Assembly: GCA_038521865.1 (NCBI GenBank) | Contig: JBCBKO010000001.1 | Coordinates: 992,001 to 1,056,000, forward strand | Direction of reading: 5' to 3' | Length of the DNA stretch: 64,000 nt | From: CALBPI01 sp038521865 | GTDB taxonomy: Bacteria > Pseudomonadota > Gammaproteobacteria > Steroidobacterales > Woeseiaceae | In this document: piece by piece, positions 1 to 7,848 of the stretch | Layout: each line of letters opens with the position of its first letter | Position numbering within the stretch: position 1 is the first letter of the stretch | Made by a program: the position numbers and the translations under genes | Notes under the pieces: model-generated | What the model was told of the DNA's origin: nothing | Database searches by the model: none | What the model saw: only the letters and a program-made list of their open reading frames with translations

Positions 1-365
1 CGCCCCACCGGCGAGACCACACCGCCGACGACGAATCGGTAATACAGCTGCGTCCCTTCCGGTAGCCCCTCAGGAATGACCTTCACGGTGTAATCACGAA
101 TCTCTGAGGTATGGACCGTGCCTTGGGTCACCGTGTTGCGCATGCCAGGGTCAGTCGCAACAGACCAGTCGACAGCAACCTCGCCAGACTGCCCCGATAC
201 GCGGGTCCACAGGACAACACTGTCTTGTGCAGGGTCACCACTGGCCACACCGTGCAGGAATACTTCGTTCGAAAAAGACTGACCGCGAAGATCAGCGGCA
301 ACGCATCGCGGGAGGATCAAAGCTGAGGTAAGCCCAAATAGCGCTTTGCGACGATCGATTTCCAT
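1..365 (-). CDS. PhoD-family alkaline phosphatase/phosphodiesterase, amino-terminal part
   Basis: This is the first 121 residues or so of a gene that runs off the left edge. PhoD enzymes are exported phosphatases that release phosphate from organic esters. The start reads MEIDRRKALFGL, a twin-arginine (Tat) export signal with RR at residues 5-6. It is followed by the PhoD amino-terminal domain signature HGVASGDP at 38-45 and VLWTRV at 51-56. The ATG at 365 has GAGGA eight bases upstream, which decides the start. The catalytic metal-binding core lies outside the window, so activity cannot be judged. It follows the membrane-protein gene at 398-1183 by 32 bases on the same strand and may share its transcript. 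Confidence 0.88.
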   Translation of the reverse strand, partial: MEIDRRKALFGLTSALILPRCVAADLRGQSFSNEVFLHGVASGDPAQDSVVLWTRVSGQSGEVAVDWSVATDPGMRNTVTQGTVHTSEIRDYTVKVIPEGLPEGTQLYYRFVVGGVVSPVG

Positions 366-397
366 TGTGAATGTCCTCTAACTGAGGGGCCCACGAC

Positions 398-1183
398 TCA
401 CGCCATGGATTTAGCGATTGCCAACCCCCATGGCGTTGCCGAGAAAACCAGCCCCGTGATCAGCAAACCCACCAAGGTCAGCGACCCGAGCAGTGTGGCT
501 TTATGGATGTAACCTAGCGATCTCCGATCATACAGCCATATCGCCATGAGCAGTCCGCCAAACGCCACCGGAATGAACAACCCATCTTCTCCGCGGAACA
601 CTGGCCAACGGGCGATTCGCGAGATGGCCGGACCGATGAAGCTGATTGAGGCGAGCAGCATCAGGCGTTTATGAAAGTCCCTGCGATTGCGAAAATGGAC
701 ACCCGCAGCCAATAAGACTGCAAACGCGATCGTGCTCGCGATATTGCCAAACACCAGCGCCGGTCCGAATTGCGCGACTGATATCCCTTCAATGCCCCGG
801 GTGGGTTCCTCGCTCATGTCCGACTCCCAGCTCACCCCGGTGGCGAGCAGCGACTCTATAGCCGTCGTGGTCGCCAGCGGCCCGGTGAAGACGCACACCG
901 CGCCGATGAGCGCGCCGACGATTCCAAGCGTCCTGTGCAGACGCACCCTACCGGTCTGAATCATCGCGGACTGTCCGACGAACCATACAAACCAGGCAGT
1001 CAATGACACGGCGTGGATCAGGATATGAGTACGCAATGGCGGCACATCCGTTATTGGTCGCAGGAAAAACGAAGGGGCGAAACCAATAATTACGAACGCG
1101 AGTAGCGCGAGCGCCATCCAGAGAAAAAACCGGTCGCGGCCATCGCCTTTGGCCATTCGGTCTTCAATTGAGCGTTGAGTCAT
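398..1183 (-). CDS. Multi-pass membrane protein with conserved histidines, function unknown
   Basis: A 261-residue integral membrane protein with about seven hydrophobic segments. Histidines sit in repeated contexts: a helix with H-x7-W ending in Q, then LHRTLG at a helix start, and FHKRLMLLASISFIGPAISR later. The same pattern occurs in the protein at 4222-5061, so the two look like paralogues. Paired intramembrane histidines could bind haem or metal, but no known enzyme signature was recognised. The reading frame stays open back to 1270. The ATG at 1183 (MTQRSIEDR) was chosen because the extra sequence is not membrane-like and runs into the divergent gene at 1310. Its neighbour downstream is the PhoD phosphatase. 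Confidence 0.72.
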   Translation of the reverse strand: MTQRSIEDRMAKGDGRDRFFLWMALALLAFVIIGFAPSFFLRPITDVPPLRTHILIHAVSLTAWFVWFVGQSAMIQTGRVRLHRTLGIVGALIGAVCVFTGPLATTTAIESLLATGVSWESDMSEEPTRGIEGISVAQFGPALVFGNIASTIAFAVLLAAGVHFRNRRDFHKRLMLLASISFIGPAISRIARWPVFRGEDGLFIPVAFGGLLMAIWLYDRRSLGYIHKATLLGSLTLVGLLITGLVFSATPWGLAIAKSMA

Positions 1184-1309
1184 GACTTCTCTAATGTCAA
1201 TTCTGCCTGTGGGTTCGACCCCGCTCGCCGCGTGGATGTAAAAAATCTTTGACAAAGGATGAAATGTCAAATATCTTTTACATTAAGAATCGAGTGGTCG
1301 GAGAGAGTA

Positions 1310-1729
1310 ATGAACGCGGGATTCGAGGAAAAATCGGCATGGGTGCAATTCGGTGCGTTAGTGCTGGTACTCGGGAGCTACTTTTTTGCCGCAACAAAAA
1401 TGTACAGCGCTGGCGTCAACGACATCCGCGCGTACGTTCCGGTGTTCTCGATCAGCGTCGTGCTGCTGGTTGTCACTCTGATCGCTGGCAATATCGTCGC
1501 GATTGCAACCAGCAAGAGCGATCAGGCCGACGAGCGCGATCGCATGATCGCCTGGCGGTCGGAGTACTTGTCCTCATGGGTTATGGGACTCGGCATTATC
1601 GGGGCAATCACCGCGATGGTGTTCAAGATCAACACGGTACTGATAGCCCACGGTCTACTCGCGGCGCTGTTGCTAAGCACGCTGCTGTGCATGGGCTTGA
1701 GAATTCTGTTCTATCGACGTGGCGTGTGA
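1310..1729 (+). CDS. Small four-helix membrane protein paired with an XRE regulator
   Basis: This encodes 139 residues with four hydrophobic segments at about 12-32, 42-64, 88-108 and 110-132. A charged loop between helices two and three contains SKSDQADERDRMI. The ATG at 1310 has a GGAGAGAG ribosome site just upstream; an in-frame ATG at 1259 lacks one. The stop overlaps the start of the following HTH regulator as TGATG, so the two are translationally coupled. Pairs of a small four-helix membrane protein with the D-E-R-D loop (DUF2178-like) and a short XRE regulator are common in bacteria. Their role is not established, and the assignment rests on this layout and the loop, not on a strong motif. 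Confidence 0.75.
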   Translation: MNAGFEEKSAWVQFGALVLVLGSYFFAATKMYSAGVNDIRAYVPVFSISVVLLVVTLIAGNIVAIATSKSDQADERDRMIAWRSEYLSSWVMGLGIIGAITAMVFKINTVLIAHGLLAALLLSTLLCMGLRILFYRRGV

Positions 1730-1947
1730 TGGGGAAGACGAAACTACCCATCGATAACTCGATACGAGCGCTCCGTGCAAAGCACGGCGAGATGACACAA
1801 CAAGCGCTCGCGGATGCCATAGGCGTAACACGCCAGACAGTGATCGCTATCGAAGCGAGGAAGTACTCGCCTTCGCTGGAGGTCGCTTTTCGAATCGCAC
1901 GAGTGTTCGATGAGTCGTTGGAAACAGTATTTCAGTACACAGGTTAG
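1729..1947 (+). CDS. Short XRE-family helix-turn-helix transcriptional regulator
   Basis: This is a 72-residue DNA-binding protein made almost only of a Cro/CI-type HTH. The helix pair falls in about residues 22-45 (TQQALADAIGV, then TRQTVIAIEARKYSPSL), and the protein ends FDESLETVFQY. That ending is typical of short regulators annotated as YgzD/YozG-like. It has no effector domain, so the partner membrane protein encoded directly upstream (one-base overlap, TGATG) is the likely input. Its start is fixed by that coupling. The family is confident; the target genes are unknown, but the divergent membrane protein gene at 398-1183 and its own operon share the intergenic region. Confidence 0.85.
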   Translation: MGKTKLPIDNSIRALRAKHGEMTQQALADAIGVTRQTVIAIEARKYSPSLEVAFRIARVFDESLETVFQYTG

Positions 1948-1954
1948 CTGCAGT

Positions 1955-3238
1955 CTAAGCGGTGTGCGGCAGACTCAAGCTTGCGATCAGTCCGCCGGAC
2001 GGACCGTTCTGTAGCGATAGTTGCCCGCCCGACTGTTCGGCAAAACCCTTGACCATCGACAAACCAAGCCCTGAACCTTCTCCGCTCCTCTTAGTGGTGT
2101 AGAAAGGCTCAGATGCACGCTCGATCGTCTCGGCATCCATCCCGGGACCTGTGTCGCTAACACAGATAACGACGAAACCAGCAGCTGCGCTTTCTTCCGC
2201 ACTCACTGTGATCCTCCCGACTGCATCCCCGATGGCGTCTCGTGCGTTGATCACAAGATTCAGAATGGCGGTCTCCAGAAGTGTGGCGTCACCTCGGATG
2301 TGGCGATCCTCGTCGCCGATAGCAACCTTCAATTCAATTTGCGGTGGCAACACTCGGCTCAATACCGAGGAGAGCCTCGAAAAGAGCGCAAGCAGACTGA
2401 CGTCAGTCACCTCGAGTCGCGACTTGCGCACATAGGCCATGAGTTGCCGAATTAAAGTGGCGCCGCTTTGCGCTGCGGTTTCTGCATCGTTCAGGTATTT
2501 CTCGATTCGACGCCGATCGCTATCGGTCTTGGAGAGTTCGATATTAGCGAGGACAATCGCCAACAGATTATTGAAATCATGCGCGACACCGCTTGTGAGC
2601 TGTCCGAGCGCTCGCATTTTCTGATCCTGAAGATCCGATTTGATACTGGCTTCGAAAGCCTCGCGCTCGGCGATAATCTCTTTCAGGCAATGCCAGAAAT
2701 AGCCGGCAACAAAGACACCGCCTAGCGCGGTAGCAACACGTATTGATGGCGTAGGAATGTCGTTTGCTGCGATGGCTGCGACAGCGACTGCGGGGACCAC
2801 GGTTGCCACCACATCAATGTAAGTGGAGTACGACCACTCGCGATTTGCCAGCAAGCAATGCATACCCGCCCCAACAACGCCGATGGCTGCGAGTATCAAG
2901 TAGTAGGGATCCGGCAACGTGACAATGTAGATCACCATCGCCGTATACCAAGACGCCATAACCACGCTCAGGAGTGCTGTGATAAGCAGGCTAGCCTGAC
3001 TGACAGGCAATACCTGGCGCCTTAGAAAGCTCGCGTAAACGAGGTTAACGACGGTGTAGCCAAAACCCCAAACCAACATCACGAGCTGATCGGTCGCGAA
3101 CCATAACGCGACACCCACCGCCGCGACGACCAAACACCGGACCACAAGATCCTTGCTGTTGGCATCTCCAGCGCGAAACGCTTCGAACTGGCGATCGCGC
3201 TCTGTTTGTTCTGCTGTGGTCGAATCAGGCTCGTGCAT
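1955..3238 (-). CDS. Membrane-bound sensor histidine kinase, NtrB-like core, orphan
   Basis: A 427-residue protein with a hydrophobic amino-terminal half of about six membrane segments (residues ~25-190). A histidine-kinase core follows. The phosphoacceptor motif GVAHDFNN has H220, and it is followed by an N-box (NLVINARDA), G1 box (DTGPGMD), an F-box region (EPFYTTK) and G2 box (GSGLGLSM). The AHDFNN form is typical of kinases that resemble the NtrB/FixL group. There is no receiver domain in the protein and no response regulator gene beside it. The start at 3238 was chosen seven bases after the stop of the upstream AhpD-like gene; an open frame continues to 3331. The two genes upstream encode AhpD-like proteins, which suggests a redox or peroxide-related input. 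Confidence 0.88.
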   Translation of the reverse strand: MHEPDSTTAEQTERDRQFEAFRAGDANSKDLVVRCLVVAAVGVALWFATDQLVMLVWGFGYTVVNLVYASFLRRQVLPVSQASLLITALLSVVMASWYTAMVIYIVTLPDPYYLILAAIGVVGAGMHCLLANREWSYSTYIDVVATVVPAVAVAAIAANDIPTPSIRVATALGGVFVAGYFWHCLKEIIAEREAFEASIKSDLQDQKMRALGQLTSGVAHDFNNLLAIVLANIELSKTDSDRRRIEKYLNDAETAAQSGATLIRQLMAYVRKSRLEVTDVSLLALFSRLSSVLSRVLPPQIELKVAIGDEDRHIRGDATLLETAILNLVINARDAIGDAVGRITVSAEESAAAGFVVICVSDTGPGMDAETIERASEPFYTTKRSGEGSGLGLSMVKGFAEQSGGQLSLQNGPSGGLIASLSLPHTA

Positions 3239-3245
3239 GCCGCGC

Positions 3246-3776
3246 TTAGTCGAGTGCCGCTCCAAAAACCGGATTGCCTGCTTCGTTAAAACGCAGTTCG
3301 GTGAGAGAGTCCTCTGATGCTGGTGGTTCAATCCGCAACGACACCAACGCTTTTTGCTGACTCCACTTCATCACATCCACGCAAATCTCGGCAATCTGAG
3401 CTGCATTGAAATGCTCCGACAGGGACTTGCGAAGCGCAGGATCAATCGCACCCGGGCGCATGATCATCGCATCACACAATGCGAGCGCCGCCTTGATTTT
3501 CGGATTGAAGTTATTCGACTCCCATGCCCCGATTTTTTTCTGCATGTCCTCATCGAAACCCGAGTCGAGCGCCTCGCGCACACGCAGCGATCCGCAGAGA
3601 CGACAATCGTGCATCTGGGCGCAACGTAGTCGAATGATCTCGGTGGTTACAGGATCAATCGACCGGGCTCTGACAGCCGCCGCAGCAAAGGCCCCGATAT
3701 GCTGCTCAAGCTCACTGCCAAAGAATGCGCCAAAACTCAGTTCATCGGCCGCTATGCGGGGTGATGGTGTACTCAT
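3246..3776 (-). CDS. AhpD-like (carboxymuconolactone decarboxylase family) protein
   Basis: This 176-residue protein has the AhpD/CMD core: TTEIIRLRCAQMHDCRLCGSLRVREA, with C58-x2-C61. The family includes thiol-dependent peroxide reductases and a decarboxylase. In AhpD the motif is CxxCxxxH; here the histidine position is arginine, so the proton relay of AhpD is not fully conserved, though the redox-active cysteine pair remains. The helix that follows (KIKAALALCDAMIMRPGAI) is the usual second conserved block. It overlaps the upstream related gene by four bases (ATGA) and is followed seven bases later by the histidine kinase, making a probable three-gene operon. Confidence 0.8.
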   Translation of the reverse strand: MSTPSPRIAADELSFGAFFGSELEQHIGAFAAAAVRARSIDPVTTEIIRLRCAQMHDCRLCGSLRVREALDSGFDEDMQKKIGAWESNNFNPKIKAALALCDAMIMRPGAIDPALRKSLSEHFNAAQIAEICVDVMKWSQQKALVSLRIEPPASEDSLTELRFNEAGNPVFGAALD

Positions 3777-4150
3777 GGCAATACCGCCTCCAGCGTCAGG
3801 TCCAATCGCTTCGACATCTCAATCAGATACACGGCGTTCGCATAGAGATAGACCTGATCGGGAGATAGGTGCTCGCGCAAGGCCGCAACCTGCGCATCCT
3901 CAATGTTGGCGACCGAGCTCATAAACTGCTCGCAGTAGTCGAGGCACGCTATTTCGACGGGCGTCATTGACTCCGGTGGTTGCCACTGCTCGCCACGCAG
4001 GTTGACATCAAAAAATCGGTCGGTCAGGCGGAGTAAATCGACCGGAATCGGCACGTCATCCAGCGCGCGCTCGAGGTTCTCAAGCTCAGTCGTCGCTTCA
4101 CTATGCAAGCGAGCCAGTCGGTCCCGTGACTCCGGCGATAACAGGTTCAT
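3773..4150 (-). CDS. AhpD-fold protein lacking the redox cysteine pair
   Basis: These 125 residues resemble the distal half of an AhpD/CMD-fold subunit: VEIACLDYCEQFMSSV, then LSPDQVYLYANAVYLIEMSKRLDLTLE. It has no CxxC, so it is probably not a thiol reductase itself. It may instead be the structural or regulatory partner of the CxxC-bearing protein encoded next (ATGA overlap at 3773-3776). The ATG at 4150 has only a poor ribosome site. The family call is by helical pattern and neighbour and is weaker than for the next gene. Confidence 0.62.
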   Translation of the reverse strand: MNLLSPESRDRLARLHSEATTELENLERALDDVPIPVDLLRLTDRFFDVNLRGEQWQPPESMTPVEIACLDYCEQFMSSVANIEDAQVAALREHLSPDQVYLYANAVYLIEMSKRLDLTLEAVLP

Positions 4151-4221
4151 GCTCTGAATATAGCGGATTGAATCTACCCGCGTCAGTCAAACCTCGCGAA
4201 TTGATTACACGGGGTGCCGGG

Positions 4222-5061
4222 TCACGTGGTTATCCCGCGCAGTCTGTCGGCAACGACCTGCCGGACAACCGGCTTGCTCGGATGCCGCCAGCCCCAAGCA
4301 ACCGCAGTCGTTGAGGTCGATAACGCAAACACAGCGACGTGCCACATCGGTAGGTCAGCGATCCAGTTGGCGACCCCCGCATACCAGTCACTGCGGCCGA
4401 TGGTGTAGTAGCTAACGATCATTGCGACAGTCGCGACAAGTGCGCCGATAAACGGCGCAATCGGTTTGCCGTTTGCGCGATCCTTGAATATCAGGAACAG
4501 ACAGAATGCCGTGGCAATGATGAATGACGCATTGATCGCGGCGCCGAATTTCGGGAGCGTCTCAGCACTTCGCACCAGAAAACCGGGCACGTAGTTCGCG
4601 AAAAACCGGCTGACCGCAGGGCCGCTCAAAACGATCAACGTGGCGAGCATGTATCGAGCGTGCAGATCGGGTGTCCGACGATGCCGAAGCGCCATGGCGT
4701 AAAGCGCAACAAAAGCCACGGACAGGGCGATGTCTGCAACGGACAATGCTTGTCCAAACAGTTCACGAAACAAGCGCTCCGATTGCAGGGTGCGCTGTGT
4801 GACCAGTAGCCCACCCAGAGTGAACAAAGGTACGAGCGCCATACTCGCCATGCCGGACCACACGTGCGCGTTCCATTTGCACCGATGTGCCGTCCAACTC
4901 TGGGTCGCCACCAGCACGATCCACGCGGTGGCCGTGATGCCATGCAAATGATGTAGCCAAGGCGCCGTCGATAGCACCGCGAAGTAGCGGGGAAGGAACG
5001 CTGCGAACGTCAACAGCAGGAAGAAAACAACAAATCGATGGGCATTTGGGAACGGCAACAT
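4222..5061 (-). CDS. Multi-pass membrane protein, paralogue of the 398-1183 product
   Basis: A 279-residue membrane protein with about seven hydrophobic segments. It shares the histidine pattern of the gene at 398-1183: HHLHGITATAWIVLVATQ, then a helix preceded by WNAHVWSG, then LHARYMLATLIVLSGPAVSRF. No catalytic motif is recognised. The start at 5061 (MLPFPNAHRF) is supported by a strong GGAGG nine bases upstream, although the frame is open to 5163. It is divergent from the HTH-TPR regulator at 5232, with about 170 bases between the starts, so that regulator may control it. Confidence 0.75.
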   Translation of the reverse strand: MLPFPNAHRFVVFFLLLTFAAFLPRYFAVLSTAPWLHHLHGITATAWIVLVATQSWTAHRCKWNAHVWSGMASMALVPLFTLGGLLVTQRTLQSERLFRELFGQALSVADIALSVAFVALYAMALRHRRTPDLHARYMLATLIVLSGPAVSRFFANYVPGFLVRSAETLPKFGAAINASFIIATAFCLFLIFKDRANGKPIAPFIGALVATVAMIVSYYTIGRSDWYAGVANWIADLPMWHVAVFALSTSTTAVAWGWRHPSKPVVRQVVADRLRGITT

Positions 5062-5231
5062 AGCGATAGACCTCCGTGAACCGGCCTCCAGTGGACGCCG
5101 GCGAGCGCGTCTCAGCAATGGCGGCAGCCCCTGGAATCCGGGGCTTGCCGCTAATGACCGCACTTGGCCATATGCACCACACGCCCCGCCTTCGGTATCC
5201 TAGGCGCCTCTTTTCAAGGAACCGCGCATTC

Positions 5232-6617
5232 GTGGCAGCCGACGACTCCTCACAAGACTTCGAGTCCCGCCTCGTTGGCTGGAAACGGATCGGCAACTAC
5301 CTGGGATGTAGTGAACGCTCGGCGAGACGCTGGGAGCGTGAGGAAGCCCTGCCCGTCCACCGCCAACAACACGACAAGCGCAGCACGGTGTTTGCACTTC
5401 CAGCAGAGTTGGACCGGTGGTTGGCGTCACGCGCCGAGTTCGCAGAGACCGCCGAACCTCTGGCCCCGCGGGTGCCGCAGACCTCGAAGACATTTGCGCT
5501 ATTGGCGTCGGCCACTGTGGTGGTGGCACTGATCGCCGTGATTCTGGTTTGGCAAAACCTGCCGGCGAACCTCTCCCTAGACGAAGCGCGAGATCCCATT
5601 GCCGTAGACATGTATGAGCGTGGCACCGCTTTGTGGCGTCAACGTGGTGAAGCCAACAATCGGCAAGCGATCAAACTCCTGACACAAGCGGTTGCGCTTG
5701 ATGAGACGTACGCGAGTGCATGGGTGGCGCTCGCGTCTGCCTGGCTCACGCTGCCCAGTTACTCGGATAGTGTTGACACGGATATCACGACTACAGAGGC
5801 GCTGTTGGCCGCAGACCGCGCGCTGCAGCTCGACCCTTCCCTCGTGCAGGCGCGCTCCGTCATGGCATCAATCGCGAAAGGCCGTGGCGACTGGCTCACC
5901 TCGGAACGCATTTTCCGAGAAGCGCTGGAGGTAGATCCGGACAATCCGACGCTTCTGCTATGGCTTGCCGGTAACTACCGTGACCTTGGGTGGATCGATG
6001 AGGCGGTGCGGCTCACAGAAGCAGCCAACCAGCTCGAACCTAATTCCCCACCGATACTCGCGGAAATCGCAATGAACACGTTCCACCTCGGCGACGTGCA
6101 AGCAGCGAGCGCCATGCTCGATTATTTATGGCTGGATCTTGGTGTCGAAACCCCGATCGTCTGGATCGGTCGGTGGTTCATCATGATTGAGAACGACGAT
6201 TTCGAGCAGGCAGCCGTCTGGATCGACGCAACCCCGTTTCGACCTTACGCCGAGGCATTCCGCGCATACGTCGCCTACCACGCAGGCGCCGGTATTGACG
6301 GTGCTGCGCTAACCGCTGCGGTCATGCGTGCGTACGAGGGCGGCTTACCCGGATGGTTAGGTGTGCATATGCTCGATCAAGCGGGCCTTACCAATGCCGC
6401 GATCGCAATGCTGGATCGCGATTCCCTCAATGGATATTTCGATACGTCCGTGATTCTGTTCTTCGAGCGCGAGGGCGCCATGCGCTACGACGATCGATTC
6501 GCCGGATATCTCGAACGACTCGGCTTCTTCAAATACTGGGTAACTCGCGGTGCGCCCGGCATTTGTGCACGCCAGTCCGAACTCGATTTCTGCATGCGTT
6601 TAGCGGCTTCTGAGTAA
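5232..6617 (+). CDS. Membrane-anchored HTH and TPR regulator
   Basis: A protein of about 461 residues. An amino-terminal excisionase/MerR-like DNA-binding domain (WKRIGNYLGCSERSARRWEREEALPVHR, ending in a WLASRAEF region) is followed by one membrane helix (about 90-112). A long helical repeat region of TPR type follows (units such as AVALDETYASAWVALASAWL and ALEVDPDNPTLLLWLAGNYRDLG). This resembles CadC-like one-component regulators, with the sensor part in the periplasm. The GTG at 5232 was chosen because AAGGA lies 11 bases upstream and the domain begins shortly after; upstream in-frame ATGs at 5076, 5115, 5154 and 5172 remain possible. The ligand is unknown. The divergent membrane protein gene is a plausible target. 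Confidence 0.78.
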   Translation: MAADDSSQDFESRLVGWKRIGNYLGCSERSARRWEREEALPVHRQQHDKRSTVFALPAELDRWLASRAEFAETAEPLAPRVPQTSKTFALLASATVVVALIAVILVWQNLPANLSLDEARDPIAVDMYERGTALWRQRGEANNRQAIKLLTQAVALDETYASAWVALASAWLTLPSYSDSVDTDITTTEALLAADRALQLDPSLVQARSVMASIAKGRGDWLTSERIFREALEVDPDNPTLLLWLAGNYRDLGWIDEAVRLTEAANQLEPNSPPILAEIAMNTFHLGDVQAASAMLDYLWLDLGVETPIVWIGRWFIMIENDDFEQAAVWIDATPFRPYAEAFRAYVAYHAGAGIDGAALTAAVMRAYEGGLPGWLGVHMLDQAGLTNAAIAMLDRDSLNGYFDTSVILFFEREGAMRYDDRFAGYLERLGFFKYWVTRGAPGICARQSELDFCMRLAASE

Positions 6618-6638
6618 GGGCGCGGAAAGCGCGAATAC

Positions 6639-7805
6639 CTACCCGCCCAGCTGACCGATGCGCGCGATCAAATCCTCGGCCGAGGAATACCCCGAAATAA
6701 TCCAACCGCTTCGCAATACGATCATTGGCGTGCCTTGCAGCAGCGACGGTGGTGGCCACGATCGGCTGGGTAACGATGATTTCACGATGCCGAGCCTTGT
6801 GAGTTCATCCTGCTTTTCCTGACTCTGTTCATCGCAGTAAAAGCCATCAAAGTTCAGATCATTTTTTGCCGCTGTGAGTTCGCGCTTGCGATTGGGTGAG
6901 CACCAGATACGCGCCATGATGCCAGCCGAGCCCGGCTTTGCGGGATACGCGATATAGCGAACCTCGATACCGGCACTCATGAGCACGTCCATATCGTTGT
7001 GCAACTTCTTGCAGAACCCACAATTGACGTCGGTGAACACGGTGATGAACGTGCGACGCCGTTCAGGTGAGTACACCACCAACTGCTCTGGCCGCAGATC
7101 CGAGAGGTTGTTCTGCATATACGCCCTGCCCTCTGCCGTGATCCGGTTTCGATCCGTCGCTGTCAGGTTCGTGTTGTCATCGAGGTTCAGAATCTCGCCG
7201 AGGAACGCGAAGTTCGCATCATTGGATACATAGAACAGCATTCGGCTGTTGGCATACGGGATCGGGAAGCTGCTCGCCGCCATCGACCACTCCGGAATCG
7301 GACCAGCGGTCCACACAATCGCTCGCTGTTGCGCGGGCAACTCTTGATACCAATCCGGCAGATACGGATTCGAGCCAAAAGACTCGTGTGGGTCCAACGT
7401 GGTTTCGGTTTCGGACGGATACAAGCGAAGAGAACGAGCCATAGCCAGCTTCCGCGCTCTCCAGAATGCGAGCTCCGCGGGGTTAGGTTTACGCAGCGAG
7501 GTCTGCGCCTCGAAATACTGTCGCTCGTTCACCGCGAACTCAGCATCCAGATCGATCAATTCACCACGCAGCAAATACTTGAGGTCTGATGAGACGTAGT
7601 TGAGGCGACCCTGCCCGAGATCGATCGCATACCAACCTTCCATCGTGCTCGGCGTGATTTGCTCTGGCTCAAGCTCACCCCATTTGTCGACAATGACCGC
7701 TCGAAGTTGGTCCAATTCAGCATCAGCCTTGACCGGTGCCGCAGGCATACTCATCAACGCAACCAACATCACGGGTAACGCGGTCTTCTTCATCGTTCGT
7801 TTCAT
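6639..7805 (-). CDS. DsbC-like disulfide isomerase with a duplicated amino-terminal domain
   Basis: An exported 388-residue thioredoxin-fold protein. After a signal peptide (about 1-26, ending PVKADAE) come two copies of the DsbC/DsbG dimerisation-type segment: near residues 52-92 (YVSSDLKYLLRGELIDL) and near 180-220 (FYVSNDANFAFLGEILNL). The thioredoxin domain has active site C262-G-F-C265, a second cysteine pair (WCSPNRKRE and FYCDEQ) placed like the structural disulfide of DsbC, and a cis-proline loop QGTPMIVL. Ordinary DsbC has one amino-terminal domain and about 215 mature residues, so this is a large variant. The start at 7805 was chosen as the signal-peptide start; a GTG at 7832 and an ATG at 7793 are alternatives. 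It lies 43 bases downstream of an unknown exported protein. Confidence 0.82.
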   Translation of the reverse strand: MKRTMKKTALPVMLVALMSMPAAPVKADAELDQLRAVIVDKWGELEPEQITPSTMEGWYAIDLGQGRLNYVSSDLKYLLRGELIDLDAEFAVNERQYFEAQTSLRKPNPAELAFWRARKLAMARSLRLYPSETETTLDPHESFGSNPYLPDWYQELPAQQRAIVWTAGPIPEWSMAASSFPIPYANSRMLFYVSNDANFAFLGEILNLDDNTNLTATDRNRITAEGRAYMQNNLSDLRPEQLVVYSPERRRTFITVFTDVNCGFCKKLHNDMDVLMSAGIEVRYIAYPAKPGSAGIMARIWCSPNRKRELTAAKNDLNFDGFYCDEQSQEKQDELTRLGIVKSSLPSRSWPPPSLLQGTPMIVLRSGWIISGYSSAEDLIARIGQLGG

Positions 7806-7848
7806 CGCCGTAATCGAAAACAGTCTTCGCACAGACTAAGCGAGACAC

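Noticed and set aside
1249..1947. 232-codon frame that would fuse extra sequence to the XRE regulator
   Set aside because: Its first two thirds are an out-of-frame reading of the membrane protein at 1310-1729. The TGATG coupling at 1729 gives a normal-length regulator.
6619..6632. GCGC-rich hairpin after the HTH-TPR gene
   Set aside because: The stem is very short and no T-run follows, so it is not a convincing terminator.
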